Below are positions 1 through 13,566 of a DNA stretch of 37,957 nucleotides, piece by piece; position 1 is the stretch's first letter, and the number at the start of each line of letters is the position of its first letter. The position numbers and the translations under genes were made by a program. The stretch spans positions 1-37,957 of the forward strand of contig CACFAF010000002.1 in the NCBI GenBank assembly GCA_902564245.1, given 5' to 3'. This DNA is from an uncultured Pelagibacteraceae bacterium (GTDB lineage Bacteria; Pseudomonadota; Alphaproteobacteria; Pelagibacterales; Pelagibacteraceae). The notes under the pieces are model-generated. The model saw nothing but the letters and a program-made list of their open reading frames with translations. It was not told where the DNA came from and searched no databases.

Positions 1-3223
<3,223 letters not shown>

Positions 3224-3225
3224 TT

Positions 3226-6200
3226 ATGAAAAAAGAATTAACAGATCTATTTAAAAATAACGAAATAGCTGAAGCTCAAAACTTCAATAGTATAAAGATT
3301 ACTTTAGCTAGTCCGGATAAAATTAAATCATGGACATATGGTGAAATAAAAAAACCTGAAACAATCAATTATAGAACATTTAGACCAGAGAAAGATGGTC
3401 TATTTTGTGCAAGAATATTTGGCCCTATCAAAGATTATGAATGTTTATGTGGTAAATACAAAAGAATGAAATTTAGAGGTATAATATGTGAAAAATGTGG
3501 TGTTGAAGTTACAAAATCAAATGTTCGTAGAGAAAGAATGGGCCATATTAATTTGGCTACTCCAGTTGCACATATATGGTTTTTAAAATCGCTTCCAAGT
3601 AGAATTTCTTTAGCAGTAGATATGAAGTTAAAAGAAGTTGAAAGAGTATTATACTTTGAAAACTTCATTGTAATTGAACCAGGTTTAACTGGATTAAAAA
3701 AGAATCAATTATTAAATGAGGAAGAACTAGCAAAATATCAAGATGAATTTGGTGAAGAGTCTTTCACAGCTGGCATTGGTGCAGAAGCAATTCTTGAGAT
3801 TTTAAAATCATTAAATTTAGAAGAAGAGAGAAAAATTTTAGTTAAAACAATTCAAGAGACGAAATCAAAAGTAAACGAAGAAAGATCTATTAAAAGATTA
3901 AAATTAATAGAGTCATTCTTAGAAACTGGACAAAAACCAGAATGGATGATTTTAACTGTTATACCAGTTATTCCACCTGAGTTAAGACCACTTGTTCCTT
4001 TAGACGGAGGTAGATTTGCTACTTCAGATTTGAACGATCTTTATAGAAGAGTAATTAACAGAAACAATCGTTTAAAAAGATTAATGGATTTGAAAGCCCC
4101 AGACATAATAATAAGAAATGAGAAAAGAATGTTACAAGAGTCTGTTGATGCATTATTTGATAATGGTAGAAGAGGTAGAGTTATAACTGGTACTGGTAAG
4201 AGACCATTAAAATCTTTAGCAGAAATGCTAAAAGGTAAACAAGGAAGATTCAGACAAAACTTATTAGGTAAAAGAGTAGATTATTCAGGAAGGTCTGTAA
4301 TTGTTGTAGGACCTGATCTTAAACTTCATGAGTGTGGCTTACCTAAAAAGATGGCGTTAGAATTGTTTAAACCGTTTTTATATGCTCGATTAAATAAATT
4401 AGGATTAGCTTCAACAATAAAACAAGCAAAAAAATTAGTTGAAAAAGAAACAAATGCAGTTTGGGATGCTTTAGAACTAATTGTTAGAGAACACCCAGTA
4501 ATATTGAATAGAGCTCCTACACTTCATAGACTTGGAGTTCAAGCATTTGAACCAAAATTAATAGAAGGTGATGCTATTGAATTACATCCGCTAACATGTG
4601 CAGCATTTAATGCTGACTTTGATGGAGACCAAATGGCGGTGCATATTCCATTAAGTTTAGAAGCACAATTAGAAGCTAGAATTTTGATGTTATCAACTAA
4701 TAATATTCTAAGTCCGTCTAATGGGAAACCAATAATTGTACCAAGTCAAGATATGATCCTAGGTATTTATTATCTTTCTCAACCACCATTTCAAACAGAA
4801 AAAATTGAGGGATATTTCATTAATAATTCTGAAATTGAACAAGCTTTAGAAACAGGTGACATAAAAGTTCATTCAACAATTATTTCTAGATTTGAAACTA
4901 TTGATGAAAAAGGAAATAGAATATCAGAAAAATATACTAGTACTGCAGGTAGATTTTTGTTAGCAAATTTATTGCCAAAGAATAAAGATATAAAATTTTC
5001 TTTGATAGACAGAATCTTACCTAAAAAAGTTGTTTCAGAAATAATTGATATTGTATTCAGATTTTGTGGTCAAAAACGTACTGTTATTTTTTGTGACAAA
5101 TTAAAAGATTTAGGATTCAAACATGCATTTAAGGCGGGAATTTCTTTTGGAAAGGATGATTTAATTATTCCATCTAACAAGGAACAATTAATAGATGATA
5201 CAAAAAAACTAATTGCTGATTATGAAAATCAATATTCTGAGGGATTAATTACAAGGGGTGAAAAATATAATAAAGTAGTTGATGCCTGGTCTAAATGTAC
5301 TGATAAAGTTGCTGGTGAAATGATGAAAGGAATATCTGCAACAGCTACTACTAAAGATGGATTACAAATTAATTCTGTTTTCATGATGGCCGATAGTGGG
5401 GCAAGAGGATCTGCCGCACAAATGAAACAATTAGCAGGTATGAGAGGTCTAATTGCAAAACCATCAGGTGAAATTATTGAAACTCCAATTACATCAAATT
5501 TTAAAGAAGGTTTAACTGCATTAGAATATTTTAATTCAACGCATGGAGCCAGAAAAGGTCTAGCAGATACAGCTCTTAAAACTGCAAGTTCTGGATATTT
5601 AACTAGAAGATTATGTGATGTTGCTCAAGATTTGACAATTACTAAACCTAAATGTGATATGAAGTGTGGTTCAATTAAACTTACTGAAGTATTAGAAGGT
5701 GGAAATATTATGGTAAGTCTATCCGAAAGAGCTTTAGGAAGAGTTGCAGCTACTGATATTAAAAACCCAATTACAGGTGAAATAATAATTAAAAAAGATG
5801 AAATGATCGATGAAGCTGGTTGTGAAAAAATTGATGCAGCAGGTGTAAAAAATATAAATGTCTATTCAGTTATGACATGTGGCGCAAAAGAAGGTGTATG
5901 TGCAACTTCATACGGAAGAGATTTATCAAGAGGTAAAATGGTTCATGTAGGTGAAGCTATAGGAATGATTTCAGCACAATCAATTGGAGAACCAGGTACA
6001 CAATTAACTATGAGAACTTTCCACGTAGGTGGAACAGCTTCTGTTAAACAAGAATCGCAGATTATAACTAAATCAGAAGGTGTTTTGAAGATTATTAATA
6101 CAAATTTATTAGAAGATTCTAAGAAGAATTTAATTGTTATGGGAAGAAATACAGAATTAGTAATCGAAGATCAAAATGGTTTACAAGTTGCGGTCTATAA

Positions 6201-7392
6201 AGTTCCTTATGGATCTAGATTATTTTTTCAAAATGGAGATAAAGTTAAAAAAAATGAAAAAATTTGTGAATGGGATCCATACACAACACCGGTTATTGCA
6301 GAAAAAAGTGGTATAGCCGGTTATGTAGATTTAATTGACGGTGTATCAATTCAAGAAACAACAGATGATGCTACTGGTATTTCATCTAAATCTGTTATTG
6401 ACTGGAGATCTCAGTCAAAAAATACAGATTTAAAACCAAGAATTACATTAAGAGATAACAAAGGAAATGTTATTAAAAAAGCTGATGATAACGAGGCCAG
6501 ATATTACTTAGTTCCAGACTCTATTCTTTCAGTTAAAGATGGTCAAAAAATTTCTGCGGGCGATGTAATAGCAAGATTGCCAAAAGAGACAACTAAAACT
6601 AAAGATATTACTGGAGGTTTACCAAGAGTAGCTGAGTTATTTGAAGCAAGAAAAGCTAAAGATAGTGCAATAATCGCTGAAAATGATGGTAAAGTAATTT
6701 TTGGTAAAGAGGTTAGAGGAAAACAAAGAATATCTATTCAGCCTGAAAATGGCGATCCCTCAAATTATTTAATACCTAAAGGAAAACATATAAATTTTAA
6801 CCAAGGTGAAAATATTAAAAAAGGTGAATATTTACTTGATGGTCAACCTTTGCCACACGATATACTAAGAATTTTAGGCATTGAAGAATTGACAGAATAT
6901 TTTGTTAATCAAGTTCAAGAAGTTTATAGATTACAAGGTGTAGTAATAAATGATAAACATATTGAGACTATTTTACGACAAATGCTTAAGAAAGTAGAGA
7001 TAAAAAATCCTGGTGACTCAAATTATTTACCAGGTGAGATAATCGATAGAATTAAGTTCAATGATGTTAATGAAAAATTAAAAAATGAAGGAAAAAAAGT
7101 AGCTATTGGTGAAAGAGTTTTAATGGGTATCACAAAAGCTTCTCTACAAACTGAGTCATTTATATCAGCAGCCTCTTTCCAAGAAACTACAAGGGTTTTA
7201 ACTGATGCTGCTATCAAAGGTAAAATAGATAAACTTCAAGGTTTAAAGGAAAATGTTATAGTAGGAAGATTGGTTCCAGCTGGTACTGGGTCAATAAAGA
7301 ATAACTGGAATCGTAAAGCAGTAATCGATGATAAAAAATTTCTTGCCGAGCAGGAAAAGCTAGAGCCTTCAGAAACCCCTGTAAATCAATAA
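3226..7392 (+). CDS. rpoC: RNA polymerase beta' subunit
   Basis: The largest subunit of RNA polymerase, carrying the catalytic magnesium site. At 1388 residues it is close to the 1407 of E. coli. The N-terminal zinc site has Cys73, Cys75, Cys88 and Cys91. The [20 protein letters not shown] block is intact, and the catalytic loop NADFDGDQM starts at residue 462 with Asp464, Asp466 and Asp468. A second cysteine cluster (CDMKCGS and [13 protein letters not shown]) marks the C-terminal zinc site, followed by the trigger-loop region [20 protein letters not shown]. The ATG lies 2 nt after the rpoB stop, so the two are co-transcribed and probably translationally coupled. Nothing is missing. The 156-nt space after it is the longest gap in the window. 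Confidence 0.98.
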   Translation: MKKELTDLFKNNEIAEAQNFNSIKITLASPDKIKSWTYGEIKKPETINYRTFRPEKDGLFCARIFGPIKDYECLCGKYKRMKFRGIICEKCGVEVTKSNVRRERMGHINLATPVAHIWFLKSLPSRISLAVDMKLKEVERVLYFENFIVIEPGLTGLKKNQLLNEEELAKYQDEFGEESFTAGIGAEAILEILKSLNLEEERKILVKTIQETKSKVNEERSIKRLKLIESFLETGQKPEWMILTVIPVIPPELRPLVPLDGGRFATSDLNDLYRRVINRNNRLKRLMDLKAPDIIIRNEKRMLQESVDALFDNGRRGRVITGTGKRPLKSLAEMLKGKQGRFRQNLLGKRVDYSGRSVIVVGPDLKLHECGLPKKMALELFKPFLYARLNKLGLASTIKQAKKLVEKETNAVWDALELIVREHPVILNRAPTLHRLGVQAFEPKLIEGDAIELHPLTCAAFNADFDGDQMAVHIPLSLEAQLEARILMLSTNNILSPSNGKPIIVPSQDMILGIYYLSQPPFQTEKIEGYFINNSEIEQALETGDIKVHSTIISRFETIDEKGNRISEKYTSTAGRFLLANLLPKNKDIKFSLIDRILPKKVVSEIIDIVFRFCGQKRTVIFCDKLKDLGFKHAFKAGISFGKDDLIIPSNKEQLIDDTKKLIADYENQYSEGLITRGEKYNKVVDAWSKCTDKVAGEMMKGISATATTKDGLQINSVFMMADSGARGSAAQMKQLAGMRGLIAKPSGEIIETPITSNFKEGLTALEYFNSTHGARKGLADTALKTASSGYLTRRLCDVAQDLTITKPKCDMKCGSIKLTEVLEGGNIMVSLSERALGRVAATDIKNPITGEIIIKKDEMIDEAGCEKIDAAGVKNINVYSVMTCGAKEGVCATSYGRDLSRGKMVHVGEAIGMISAQSIGEPGTQLTMRTFHVGGTASVKQESQIITKSEGVLKIINTNLLEDSKKNLIVMGRNTELVIEDQNGLQVAVYKVPYGSRLFFQNGDKVKKNEKICEWDPYTTPVIAEKSGIAGYVDLIDGVSIQETTDDATGISSKSVIDWRSQSKNTDLKPRITLRDNKGNVIKKADDNEARYYLVPDSILSVKDGQKISAGDVIARLPKETTKTKDITGGLPRVAELFEARKAKDSAIIAENDGKVIFGKEVRGKQRISIQPENGDPSNYLIPKGKHINFNQGENIKKGEYLLDGQPLPHDILRILGIEELTEYFVNQVQEVYRLQGVVINDKHIETILRQMLKKVEIKNPGDSNYLPGEIIDRIKFNDVNEKLKNEGKKVAIGERVLMGITKASLQTESFISAASFQETTRVLTDAAIKGKIDKLQGLKENVIVGRLVPAGTGSIKNNWNRKAVIDDKKFLAEQEKLEPSETPVNQ

Positions 7393-7471
7393 AAAAAACA
7401 CTTATAGATTGTCTTTTTAAATTGACAAAGTAGAATTCTATAGTAGTTTGGCCATGTTTTTGGTTGGAATG

Positions 7472-7488
7472 TAGTGCTTTTTGCACTA
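7472..7488 (+). other. Hairpin in the rpsL leader
   Basis: A perfect 6-bp inverted repeat TAGTGC/GCACTA with a five-T loop. No U-run follows the stem, so it is not a typical intrinsic terminator. It lies about 60 nt upstream of the rpsL start and is more likely part of an RNA leader structure. Confidence 0.5.
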
Positions 7489-7501
7489 AACGCTGCCACT
7501 T

Positions 7502-7519
7502 AATAACCTGTCAGTTATT
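7502..7519 (+). other. Second hairpin in the rpsL leader
   Basis: A perfect 6-bp inverted repeat AATAAC/GTTATT with loop CTGTCA, ending 29 nt before the rpsL ATG. It is A/T-rich and individually weak, but its tandem placement with the stem at 7472-7488 in the only sizeable spacer of the window makes a functional RNA leader plausible. Confidence 0.4.
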
Positions 7520-7548
7520 TCTATCAAAAAAATTAAATTATAAATTTT

Positions 7549-7917
7549 ATGCCGACTATAAACCAGTTGTTAAGAAAAAAAAGACTTAAACCCGTTGCCA
7601 GGAATAAAGTTCCTGCGCTAGAAAAACAGCCCTTAAAAAGAGGCGTGTGTGTAAAAGTTTATACAACTACTCCAAAAAAACCTAATTCTGCCTTAAGAAA
7701 AGTTGCAAGAGTTAGATTATCAAATGGATTTGAAGTTACAGCATATATACCTGGTGAAGGTCATAATTTACAAGAGCACTCTGTAGTATTAATTAGAGGT
7801 GGTCGAGTTAAAGATCTACCAGGTGTGCGTTATCATATTTTAAGAGGAAATCTAGACACACAAGGAGTTGCTGGAAGGAAACAAAGAAGATCTCTTTACG
7901 GAACTAAAAAGAAATAA
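7549..7917 (+). CDS. rpsL: 30S ribosomal protein S12
   Basis: A decoding-centre protein of the small subunit. The 122 residues are close to the usual 123-124. The loop [11 protein letters not shown] carries Lys43-Lys44, and [13 protein letters not shown] carries Lys88; these are the positions whose mutation gives streptomycin resistance in other bacteria, and both appear wild-type. It ends with the typical [16 protein letters not shown] block. The ATG at 7549 gives the canonical MPTINQL N-terminus. It is the first gene after the leader region and is followed 6 nt later by rpsG. Confidence 0.98.
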   Translation: MPTINQLLRKKRLKPVARNKVPALEKQPLKRGVCVKVYTTTPKKPNSALRKVARVRLSNGFEVTAYIPGEGHNLQEHSVVLIRGGRVKDLPGVRYHILRGNLDTQGVAGRKQRRSLYGTKKK

Positions 7918-7923
7918 TTAATT

Positions 7924-8394
7924 ATGTCTAGAAAAAAAACACAACCAAAAAAAATTCCATTAATAGATCCAATATACAAGTCTACAATAATTCCAAAGTT
8001 AATTAACTCTATCATGTATGATGGAAAAAAAGGTGTTGCAACTAAAATTGTTTATGATGCTATAAATAAAATTAAAACAAAATCTAAAGAAGAACCTATA
8101 AACATTTTTAACGAAGCAATTAATAATATTAAACCAACTGTTGAGGTTAGATCTAGGAGAGTTGGAGGTGCAACCTATCAAGTGCCAGTCGAGGTTAAAT
8201 TAAAACGTGCACAAGCATTGGCTATAAGATGGTTAATTGATGCCTCAAGAAAAAGAAAAGACAAACATATGGCAGATAAAATTTTTAATGAAATTTATGA
8301 TGCATATGAAAAAAGAGGATCTGCAGTTAAAAAAAAAGAAGATGTGCATAAGATGGCTGAGTCAAATAAAGCTTTTGCACATTTTAGATGGTAA
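7924..8394 (+). CDS. rpsG: 30S ribosomal protein S7
   Basis: The primary 16S rRNA binding protein that nucleates assembly of the 30S head. At 156 residues it has the family length. The signature NRRVGG-type block appears as [15 protein letters not shown], and the C-terminus [21 protein letters not shown] is typical. In enterobacteria S7 represses the str operon by binding near its own start. Here the rpsL-rpsG spacer is only 6 nt and leaves no room for that element, so any feedback would have to act elsewhere, for example in the rpsL leader. Confidence 0.98.
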   Translation: MSRKKTQPKKIPLIDPIYKSTIIPKLINSIMYDGKKGVATKIVYDAINKIKTKSKEEPINIFNEAINNIKPTVEVRSRRVGGATYQVPVEVKLKRAQALAIRWLIDASRKRKDKHMADKIFNEIYDAYEKRGSAVKKKEDVHKMAESNKAFAHFRW

Positions 8395-8398
8395 AAAA

Positions 8399-10477
8399 AT
8401 GACTAGAACACATAAATTAGAAAAATATAGAAATATTGGAATAATGGCACATATTGATGCTGGAAAGACTACGACAACAGAAAGAATTTTATATTATACT
8501 GGAAAAAGTCACAAGATAGGAGAAGTTCATGATGGTGCTGCTACGATGGACTGGATGGAACAAGAACAAGAAAGAGGTATAACTATTACATCAGCAGCTA
8601 CTACTTGCTTTTGGCAAGATCACAGAATTAATATTATTGATACTCCAGGACATGTTGATTTCACAATTGAAGTTGAAAGATCTTTAAAAGTTTTAGATGG
8701 AGCAGTAGCTGTTTTTGATGGAGTAGCAGGAGTAGAGCCTCAATCAGAAACTGTTTGGCGACAAGCTGACAAATATAAAGTTCCAAGAATCTGTTTTGTA
8801 AATAAACTTGATAGAACAGGTGCTGATTTTTTTAGATGTGTAGACATGATTAAAGATAGACTAGGGGCAAAACCTCTAGTGTTACAAGTGCCTATTGGAA
8901 TTGAAGCTTCATTATCAGGTGTAGTTGATTTAGTTAAAATGAAAGCTCAAGTTTGGAAAAATGAAGCACTTGGAGCAGAATGGGAATATAAAGAAATTCC
9001 AGAAGATTTAAAAGAAATCTCACAAAAATATAGGACTGAATTAGTTGAAATGGCAGTTGAACAGGATGAAAAACTTATGGAAAGCTACCTAAATGGTGAT
9101 GAGATAAAAGAAGAAGATTTAGTTAATTGTATAAGAAAAGGGTGTTTAAACTTTAGCTTTGTTCCTGTTTTAACTGGCTCAGCATTTAAGAATAAAGGCG
9201 TGCAACCTTTATTAGATGCAGTAGTAAATTATTTACCAAGCCCTGTAGACATTGGATCTATTAAAGGAACAAAACCTGGAAGTGAAGATGAAATTGAAAT
9301 GAAATTTGAAGATGGGGCTGGTTTTTCAGCATTAGCTTTTAAGGTTGCTAATGATCCTTTTGTTGGTTCGTTAACATTTATCAGAATTTATTCAGGAACA
9401 ATAAAAACTGGAACAGGAATTTATAATTCTTCAAAAGAAAAAGAGGAAAGAGTTGGAAGGATGTTATTAATGCATGCAAACTCTAGAGAAGATATTAAAG
9501 AGGCAAATTCGGGTGATATTGTTGCTTTGGCAGGGCTAAAGTATACCATAACTGGCCATACTTTATGTGATGAAGAGAAACCTGTTTTATTAGAACCGAT
9601 GGAGTTTCCCGACCCTGTGATTGAAATTGCAGTTGAACCAAAAACAAAAGCTGACCAAGAAAAAATGGGAGAAGCTTTAGGAAGATTGGCCAAGGAAGAT
9701 CCTTCTTTTAGAGTAACATCAGATGAAGAGTCAGGACAGACTATAATCAAAGGAATGGGTGAACTTCATTTAGATATTATTGTCGATAGGATGAAAAGGG
9801 AGTTTAAAGTTGAAGCAAATGTTGGAGCTCCTCAAGTTGCATATAGAGAAACTCTTCAAAACGCATCTGAGTTTGATTATACACATAAAAAACAAAGTGG
9901 TGGCGCAGGACAATTTGCAAGAGTTAAATTATTAGTAGAGCCACAAGAGCCTGGCGCAGGAAGACTTGTAGAGAGTAAAATTAAAGGTGGCGCTATACCA
10001 AAAGAATTTATTCCAGGTGTGGAAAAAGGAATTGAAACTGTTTCTGATTCAGGAATTTTAGCGGGATTTCCAATGATAGATTATAAAGTAACTATCTTAG
10101 ATGGATTACATCACGATGTTGACTCTAGTGTTTTAGCTTTTGAATTAGCTTCTCGTGCATGCTTTAAAGAAGCATGTACTAGAGGAACATTAAAGTTATT
10201 AGAACCTGTTATGAGAGTAGAAGTGGTAACTCCAGAAGATTATATGGGTGATGTTATAGGAGATTTAAATAGTAGAAGAGGTCAAATTAACACTCAAGAA
10301 CAACGTGGAAATGCAACTGTTATAACTGCAATGGTTCCGTTAGCTAATATGTTTGGCTATATTAATAGCCTTAGATCTATGTCGCAAGGAAGAGCACAAT
10401 ACTCAATGTTTTTTGATCATTACTCTAAAGTACCACAAAATGTTCAAGACGATGTAACAAAAAAAATAGCAGGCTAA
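8399..10477 (+). CDS. fusA: Elongation factor G
   Basis: The translocation GTPase of protein synthesis, also acting in ribosome recycling. I choose the ATG at 8399, 4 nt after rpsG, giving 692 residues beginning [20 protein letters not shown]. The open frame extends further upstream into rpsG, but that part is out-of-frame rpsG sequence. The GTP-binding motifs are intact: AHIDAGKT at residues 17-24, the switch region with [13 protein letters not shown] and NKLD. The C-terminal domains IV and V follow (YDHKSGG-type [36 protein letters not shown]). The next gene is rpsJ after 2 nt; the tuf gene that usually follows fusA in Proteobacteria is absent. Confidence 0.97.
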   Translation: MTRTHKLEKYRNIGIMAHIDAGKTTTTERILYYTGKSHKIGEVHDGAATMDWMEQEQERGITITSAATTCFWQDHRINIIDTPGHVDFTIEVERSLKVLDGAVAVFDGVAGVEPQSETVWRQADKYKVPRICFVNKLDRTGADFFRCVDMIKDRLGAKPLVLQVPIGIEASLSGVVDLVKMKAQVWKNEALGAEWEYKEIPEDLKEISQKYRTELVEMAVEQDEKLMESYLNGDEIKEEDLVNCIRKGCLNFSFVPVLTGSAFKNKGVQPLLDAVVNYLPSPVDIGSIKGTKPGSEDEIEMKFEDGAGFSALAFKVANDPFVGSLTFIRIYSGTIKTGTGIYNSSKEKEERVGRMLLMHANSREDIKEANSGDIVALAGLKYTITGHTLCDEEKPVLLEPMEFPDPVIEIAVEPKTKADQEKMGEALGRLAKEDPSFRVTSDEESGQTIIKGMGELHLDIIVDRMKREFKVEANVGAPQVAYRETLQNASEFDYTHKKQSGGAGQFARVKLLVEPQEPGAGRLVESKIKGGAIPKEFIPGVEKGIETVSDSGILAGFPMIDYKVTILDGLHHDVDSSVLAFELASRACFKEACTRGTLKLLEPVMRVEVVTPEDYMGDVIGDLNSRRGQINTQEQRGNATVITAMVPLANMFGYINSLRSMSQGRAQYSMFFDHYSKVPQNVQDDVTKKIAG

Positions 10478-10479
10478 TT

Positions 10480-10788
10480 ATGGAAAAGCAAAATATAAGA
10501 ATTAAATTAAGAGCATATGATAATAAAATTTTAGATCTATCAACTCAAGAAATAGTTAATACTGTAAAGAGAACTGGTGCAAATATAAAAGGTCCTATTC
10601 CTTTACCTACAAAAATTGAAAAGTATACTGTTTTAAGATCACCTCACATTGATAAAAAAAGTAGAGAACAATTTGAAACAAGAACGCACAAAAGATTAAT
10701 TGATATAATTGAACCAACACCACAAACTGTAGAAGCTTTAATGAAGCTGGATTTAGCTTCAGGTGTAGATGTGGAGATAAAGATCTAA
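10480..10788 (+). CDS. rpsJ: 30S ribosomal protein S10
   Basis: A small-subunit head protein; in other bacteria it also binds NusG/NusB in antitermination. The length is 102 residues, as usual. It carries [16 protein letters not shown] at the start and [29 protein letters not shown] in the middle, which is the family signature. It is the first gene of the S10 cluster, but only 2 nt follow fusA, so there is no room for the separate S10 promoter and L4-responsive leader known from E. coli. It is probably read through from the str genes. Confidence 0.98.
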   Translation: MEKQNIRIKLRAYDNKILDLSTQEIVNTVKRTGANIKGPIPLPTKIEKYTVLRSPHIDKKSREQFETRTHKRLIDIIEPTPQTVEALMKLDLASGVDVEIKI

Positions 10789-10790
10789 AT

Positions 10791-11501
10791 ATGAGTGAAA
10801 TAGCTTTAATAGGAAAAAAATTAGGAATGACTAGAGAATTTTATAAAACCGGTCAATCAGTTCCTGTCACTGTAGTTAAAATGGAAAAAGCTAGAGTTAT
10901 TCAGGTTATTGAAGAAGAAAAAAGAGGCTATAAAGCAGTCCAATTAGGTTTTGGTAAAATTAAAAATTCAAAATTAACAAAAGCTATGAAGGGGTTTTAT
11001 ACAAAAAAAAATACTGAAGCTAAAAAGAAATTGAAAGAATTTAGAGTAAAAAACACTGAAGAATTTAAAGAAGGAAATGAATTTGGTTTAGAAATTTTTA
11101 AAGAAGTTAAGTTTGTAGACGTTAAATCAAAAACTATTGGGAAAGGTTTCGCCGGGGTAATGAAAAGACATAATTTTGGCGGCTTAAGGGCTTCCCATGG
11201 TGTTTCAGTTTCTCATAGATCACATGGTTCTACTGGCCAAAGGCAAGATCCTGGAAAGGTATTTAAAGGAAAAAAAATGGCAGGACACATGGGTGATAAA
11301 ACTAGGACAATCCAAAATATTGAAATTATAAAATCTGATTTAGATAACAATTTATTGTATCTTAAAGGATCAATACCTGGATCAAAAAATACAGAATTAT
11401 TGGTTAAAAAAGCAGTTAAAAATATTCAGAAGTTAACAATTAAAGAAAAAATTGAAGTATTAGAAAAAGCTAAAAAAACACCTGAAAAAAAGAAGAAATA
11501 A
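10791..11501 (+). CDS. rplC: 50S ribosomal protein L3
   Basis: An early-assembly protein whose loop reaches towards the peptidyl transferase centre. It has 236 residues, somewhat longer than the roughly 210 of E. coli because of a lysine-rich C-terminal tail (ending KKTPEKKKK). The conserved core includes GKGFAGVMKRHNFGG, SHGSTGQRQDPGKVFKGKKM and AGHMGDKTRT; the Gln in the GQRQDPG loop is the site methylated by PrmB in other Proteobacteria. It is tightly packed, 2 nt after rpsJ and 1 nt before rplD. Confidence 0.98.
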   Translation: MSEIALIGKKLGMTREFYKTGQSVPVTVVKMEKARVIQVIEEEKRGYKAVQLGFGKIKNSKLTKAMKGFYTKKNTEAKKKLKEFRVKNTEEFKEGNEFGLEIFKEVKFVDVKSKTIGKGFAGVMKRHNFGGLRASHGVSVSHRSHGSTGQRQDPGKVFKGKKMAGHMGDKTRTIQNIEIIKSDLDNNLLYLKGSIPGSKNTELLVKKAVKNIQKLTIKEKIEVLEKAKKTPEKKKK

Positions 11502-11502
11502 A

Positions 11503-12126
11503 ATGAAATTGGAAAAAATAAATTTAGATGGAAAAAAAGACTCAATTGAAGTTTTGGATAAAATATTTTCTGGTAAAATAAATAAGCGATTGGTTAATAG
11601 TGCACTTTATAAAACTAATGCAAATTATAAAGGCAGGCATGCAAAAACAAAACAACAGAATGAAATTAAAGGATCAACATCTAAAATTTATGCCCAAAAA
11701 GGAACAGGTAATGCAAGACATGCCAGTAGAAAAGCTCCAATCTTTATTGGAGGTGGTATTGCACATGGTCCTAAGGGTGAATTGGCATATAAGAAAAGAA
11801 AGTTAAATAAAAATGAAAAAAAGTTAAGCATAGCTTCTTTAATAACTGAAAAAAATAAATTAAAAAATTTAGTTATTTTTAGTGATTTTAAAAATGAAAT
11901 TAAAAAAACAAAAGAAATGAATTCTATACTTAATAAATTTGAAATTAATAATTCACTTATAATTTTAGATAAATCATCTAAAGATAAAATTGAAAAATCT
12001 GCGAGAAATATTCCAAATATAAAAGTTACAGACATTAATCATTTTAGTGCTTTTGATATTGTTAAATTTAAAAAAGTTGTCTTTACTGAGACTGCAGTTA
12101 AGGAACTTGAAAAGAGATATTCATAA
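11503..12126 (+). CDS. rplD: 50S ribosomal protein L4
   Basis: A large-subunit protein lining the exit tunnel. The 207 residues fit the family (about 200). The globular-core and tunnel-loop region is clear: STSKIYAQKGTGNARHASRKAPIFIGGGIAHGPKG. In E. coli L4 is the autoregulator of the S10 operon through an upstream leader; no such leader is visible here. The following rplW start lies 1 nt after the stop. Confidence 0.97.
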   Translation: MKLEKINLDGKKDSIEVLDKIFSGKINKRLVNSALYKTNANYKGRHAKTKQQNEIKGSTSKIYAQKGTGNARHASRKAPIFIGGGIAHGPKGELAYKKRKLNKNEKKLSIASLITEKNKLKNLVIFSDFKNEIKKTKEMNSILNKFEINNSLIILDKSSKDKIEKSARNIPNIKVTDINHFSAFDIVKFKKVVFTETAVKELEKRYS

Positions 12127-12127
12127 T

Positions 12128-12421
12128 ATGGAAAAGATTCATTTATACGATAAAATATTGTCACCCTTAGTTACTGAAAAGTCTACTAATCTATCAGAAC
12201 AAAACAAGATAACCTTCAAGGTACCAAATAAAGCTAATAAGATTAATTTGAAAAAAAATATAGAAAAAATTTTTAAGGTAAATGTGACAAAAATAAATAT
12301 CATAAATAAACAATCTAGAAAAAAAATAACAAGAGGAAAAAAAGTTAGAGTTCAAGGTTATAAAAAAGCAATAGTTACTTTAAAAAAAGGTCAAAGCATA
12401 GATTTAACAACTGGAATTTAA
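12128..12421 (+). CDS. rplW: 50S ribosomal protein L23
   Basis: A protein at the tunnel exit that docks trigger factor and SRP. I choose the ATG at 12128, giving 97 residues starting MEKIHLYDKILSPLVTEKST; the open frame upstream lies inside rplD and is not L23-like. The SPLVTEKS motif and the FKVPNKANKINLKKNIEKIF region followed by VTKINII are typical. The C-terminus is a basic stretch ending LTTGI. It sits 1 nt after rplD and 1 nt before rplB. Confidence 0.96.
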   Translation: MEKIHLYDKILSPLVTEKSTNLSEQNKITFKVPNKANKINLKKNIEKIFKVNVTKINIINKQSRKKITRGKKVRVQGYKKAIVTLKKGQSIDLTTGI

Positions 12422-12422
12422 T

Positions 12423-13256
12423 ATGGCATTAAAAACATTTAAACCTTACACAAAATCTTCAAGAGGAACTATTTTAGTTGATAGAAACAACTTATGGAAA
12501 GGAAAACCATTTAAAACTTTAGTTCAACCTAAAAATTCCATGAAAGGTAGAAATAATAATGGTCATATCACTTCTAGAAATAGAGCAGGTGGTCATAAGA
12601 AAATGTACAGACAAATTGATTTTCATAGAAAGAAAGCAGATGTTCCAGCAGTTGTTGAGAGAATAGAATACGATCCAAACAGATCATGTTATATAATGTT
12701 AGTCAAATTTGAAGACGGACAAAATTTTTACTATTTAGCTCCACAAAAAATTAAAGTGGGTGACAAGATTGAAAATGGTACAAAAAAAGAGATTAAAATT
12801 GGAAATGCTATGCCGTTACATGATATTCCTGTAGGCATAGATATACATAATGTAGAAATTCAACCTGGCGGAGGCGGAAAAATAGCTAGATCCGCAGGGA
12901 CTTCAGTTGCTATTTCAGGAATAGATGGAAATTACTCTTTAATTAAAATGGCTTCAGGAGAAGTAAGAAAGATTGACTCAAGATCAATGGCAACCATTGG
13001 TGTTTTGTCAAATCCTGATCAAAAAAATATTAAAATAGGAAAAGCTGGCCGATCAAGATGGTTAGGAAGAAGACCACATACAAGGGGAGTAGTAATGAAT
13101 CCTGTGGATCATCCTCATGGAGGAGGTGAAGGTAAAAGTGCTGGTGGAAGACACCCAGTATCTAGAACTGGCCAGTCAGCTAAAGGGTTAAAAACTAGAG
13201 ATAATAAAAGAACTGATAAATATATAATTAGAAGAAGGAAAAGAAAGAAGGCTTAA
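12423..13256 (+). CDS. rplB: 50S ribosomal protein L2
   Basis: A large-subunit protein needed for subunit joining and peptidyl transferase assembly. At 277 residues it has the usual length (about 273). The N-terminal MALKTFKPYTKSSRGTILV and the C-terminal signature RGVVMNPVDHPHGGGEGK, which includes the conserved histidine implicated in peptidyl transfer, are intact. The central block GGGGKIARSAGTSVAI is also canonical. Confidence 0.98.
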   Translation: MALKTFKPYTKSSRGTILVDRNNLWKGKPFKTLVQPKNSMKGRNNNGHITSRNRAGGHKKMYRQIDFHRKKADVPAVVERIEYDPNRSCYIMLVKFEDGQNFYYLAPQKIKVGDKIENGTKKEIKIGNAMPLHDIPVGIDIHNVEIQPGGGGKIARSAGTSVAISGIDGNYSLIKMASGEVRKIDSRSMATIGVLSNPDQKNIKIGKAGRSRWLGRRPHTRGVVMNPVDHPHGGGEGKSAGGRHPVSRTGQSAKGLKTRDNKRTDKYIIRRRKRKKA

Positions 13257-13259
13257 TTT

Positions 13260-13565
13260 ATGGCACGTGCAATTTGGAAAGGTCCTTTTGTAGAAGAAAG
13301 TTTGATTAAAAAAGTAGAACAACAAAAAAATCAATCTCAAAAAAAACCAATTAAAACGTGGTCAAGAAAATCTACTATAATACCTGAATTTGTTGGAATC
13401 AGTTTTTTAATTTATAATGGAAAGAAATTTATTCCACTAACAGTCTCTGAAGATATGGTTGGACATAAATTAGGTGAATTTGCACCTACAAGAACATTCT
13501 TTGGACATACACCTGCAGATAAAAAAGCTAAAGAAGCAGAGCCAGAAAAGAAAGATAGTAAATAA
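13260..13565 (+). CDS. rpsS: 30S ribosomal protein S19
   Basis: A small-subunit head protein contacting the A-site tRNA and the subunit bridge. The core runs from [14 protein letters not shown] through [29 protein letters not shown] to [15 protein letters not shown]. The protein has 101 residues; E. coli S19 has 92. The extra residues form a charged tail after GHTPADKK, ending EPEKKDSK. rplV begins 1 nt downstream. Confidence 0.97.
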   Translation: MARAIWKGPFVEESLIKKVEQQKNQSQKKPIKTWSRKSTIIPEFVGISFLIYNGKKFIPLTVSEDMVGHKLGEFAPTRTFFGHTPADKKAKEAEPEKKDSK

Positions 13566-13566
13566 A

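Larger units (their letters stand above)
7393..7548 (+). promoter_or_regulatory. rpoC-rpsL intergenic region, candidate promoter and structured rpsL leader
   Basis: This 156-nt region has no ORF and no tRNA-like fold that I can see. It contains TTGACA (7422-7427), a perfect 10-base palindrome TAGAATTCTA (7431-7440), a hairpin TAGTGC-TTTTT-GCACTA (7472-7488) and a second hairpin AATAAC-CTGTCA-GTTATT (7502-7519). A weaker, G-U-rich stem can be drawn between 7447-7454 and 7461-7468. A TTGTCT...TAGAAT pair (7409-7414 and 7431-7436, 16-nt spacer) is a possible sigma70-like promoter. In a genome where most spacers are a few bases, such a conserved-looking leader before rpsL suggests autoregulation of the str genes; that is inference. 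Ribosomal-protein leaders upstream of rpsL are known in other bacteria. Confidence 0.55.

Noticed and set aside
7472..7488. Hairpin as an intrinsic terminator for rpoBC
   Set aside because: The stem is short, with T residues in the loop and no U run after it, so a leader structure is more likely than a terminator.
7393..7548. A tRNA or small ORF in the rpoC-rpsL spacer
   Set aside because: I could find no acceptor/T-arm pattern and no open frame of meaningful length with a start.
8237..8398. Upstream extension of the fusA reading frame
   Set aside because: It overlaps rpsG in another frame and is not EF-G-like. The canonical N-terminus [12 protein letters not shown] starts at 8399.
11688..12035. 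A 115-residue antisense frame within rplD
   Set aside because: It is a shadow of lysine-rich coding sequence read in reverse, with no independent evidence of being a gene.
12047..12127. Upstream extension of the rplW reading frame
   Set aside because: It lies within the 3' end of rplD and does not resemble L23; the natural start is the ATG at 12128.
13474..13566. Upstream extension of the rplV reading frame
   Set aside because: It overlaps rpsS and is out-of-frame rpsS sequence; the ATG at 13567, 1 nt after rpsS, is the better start.
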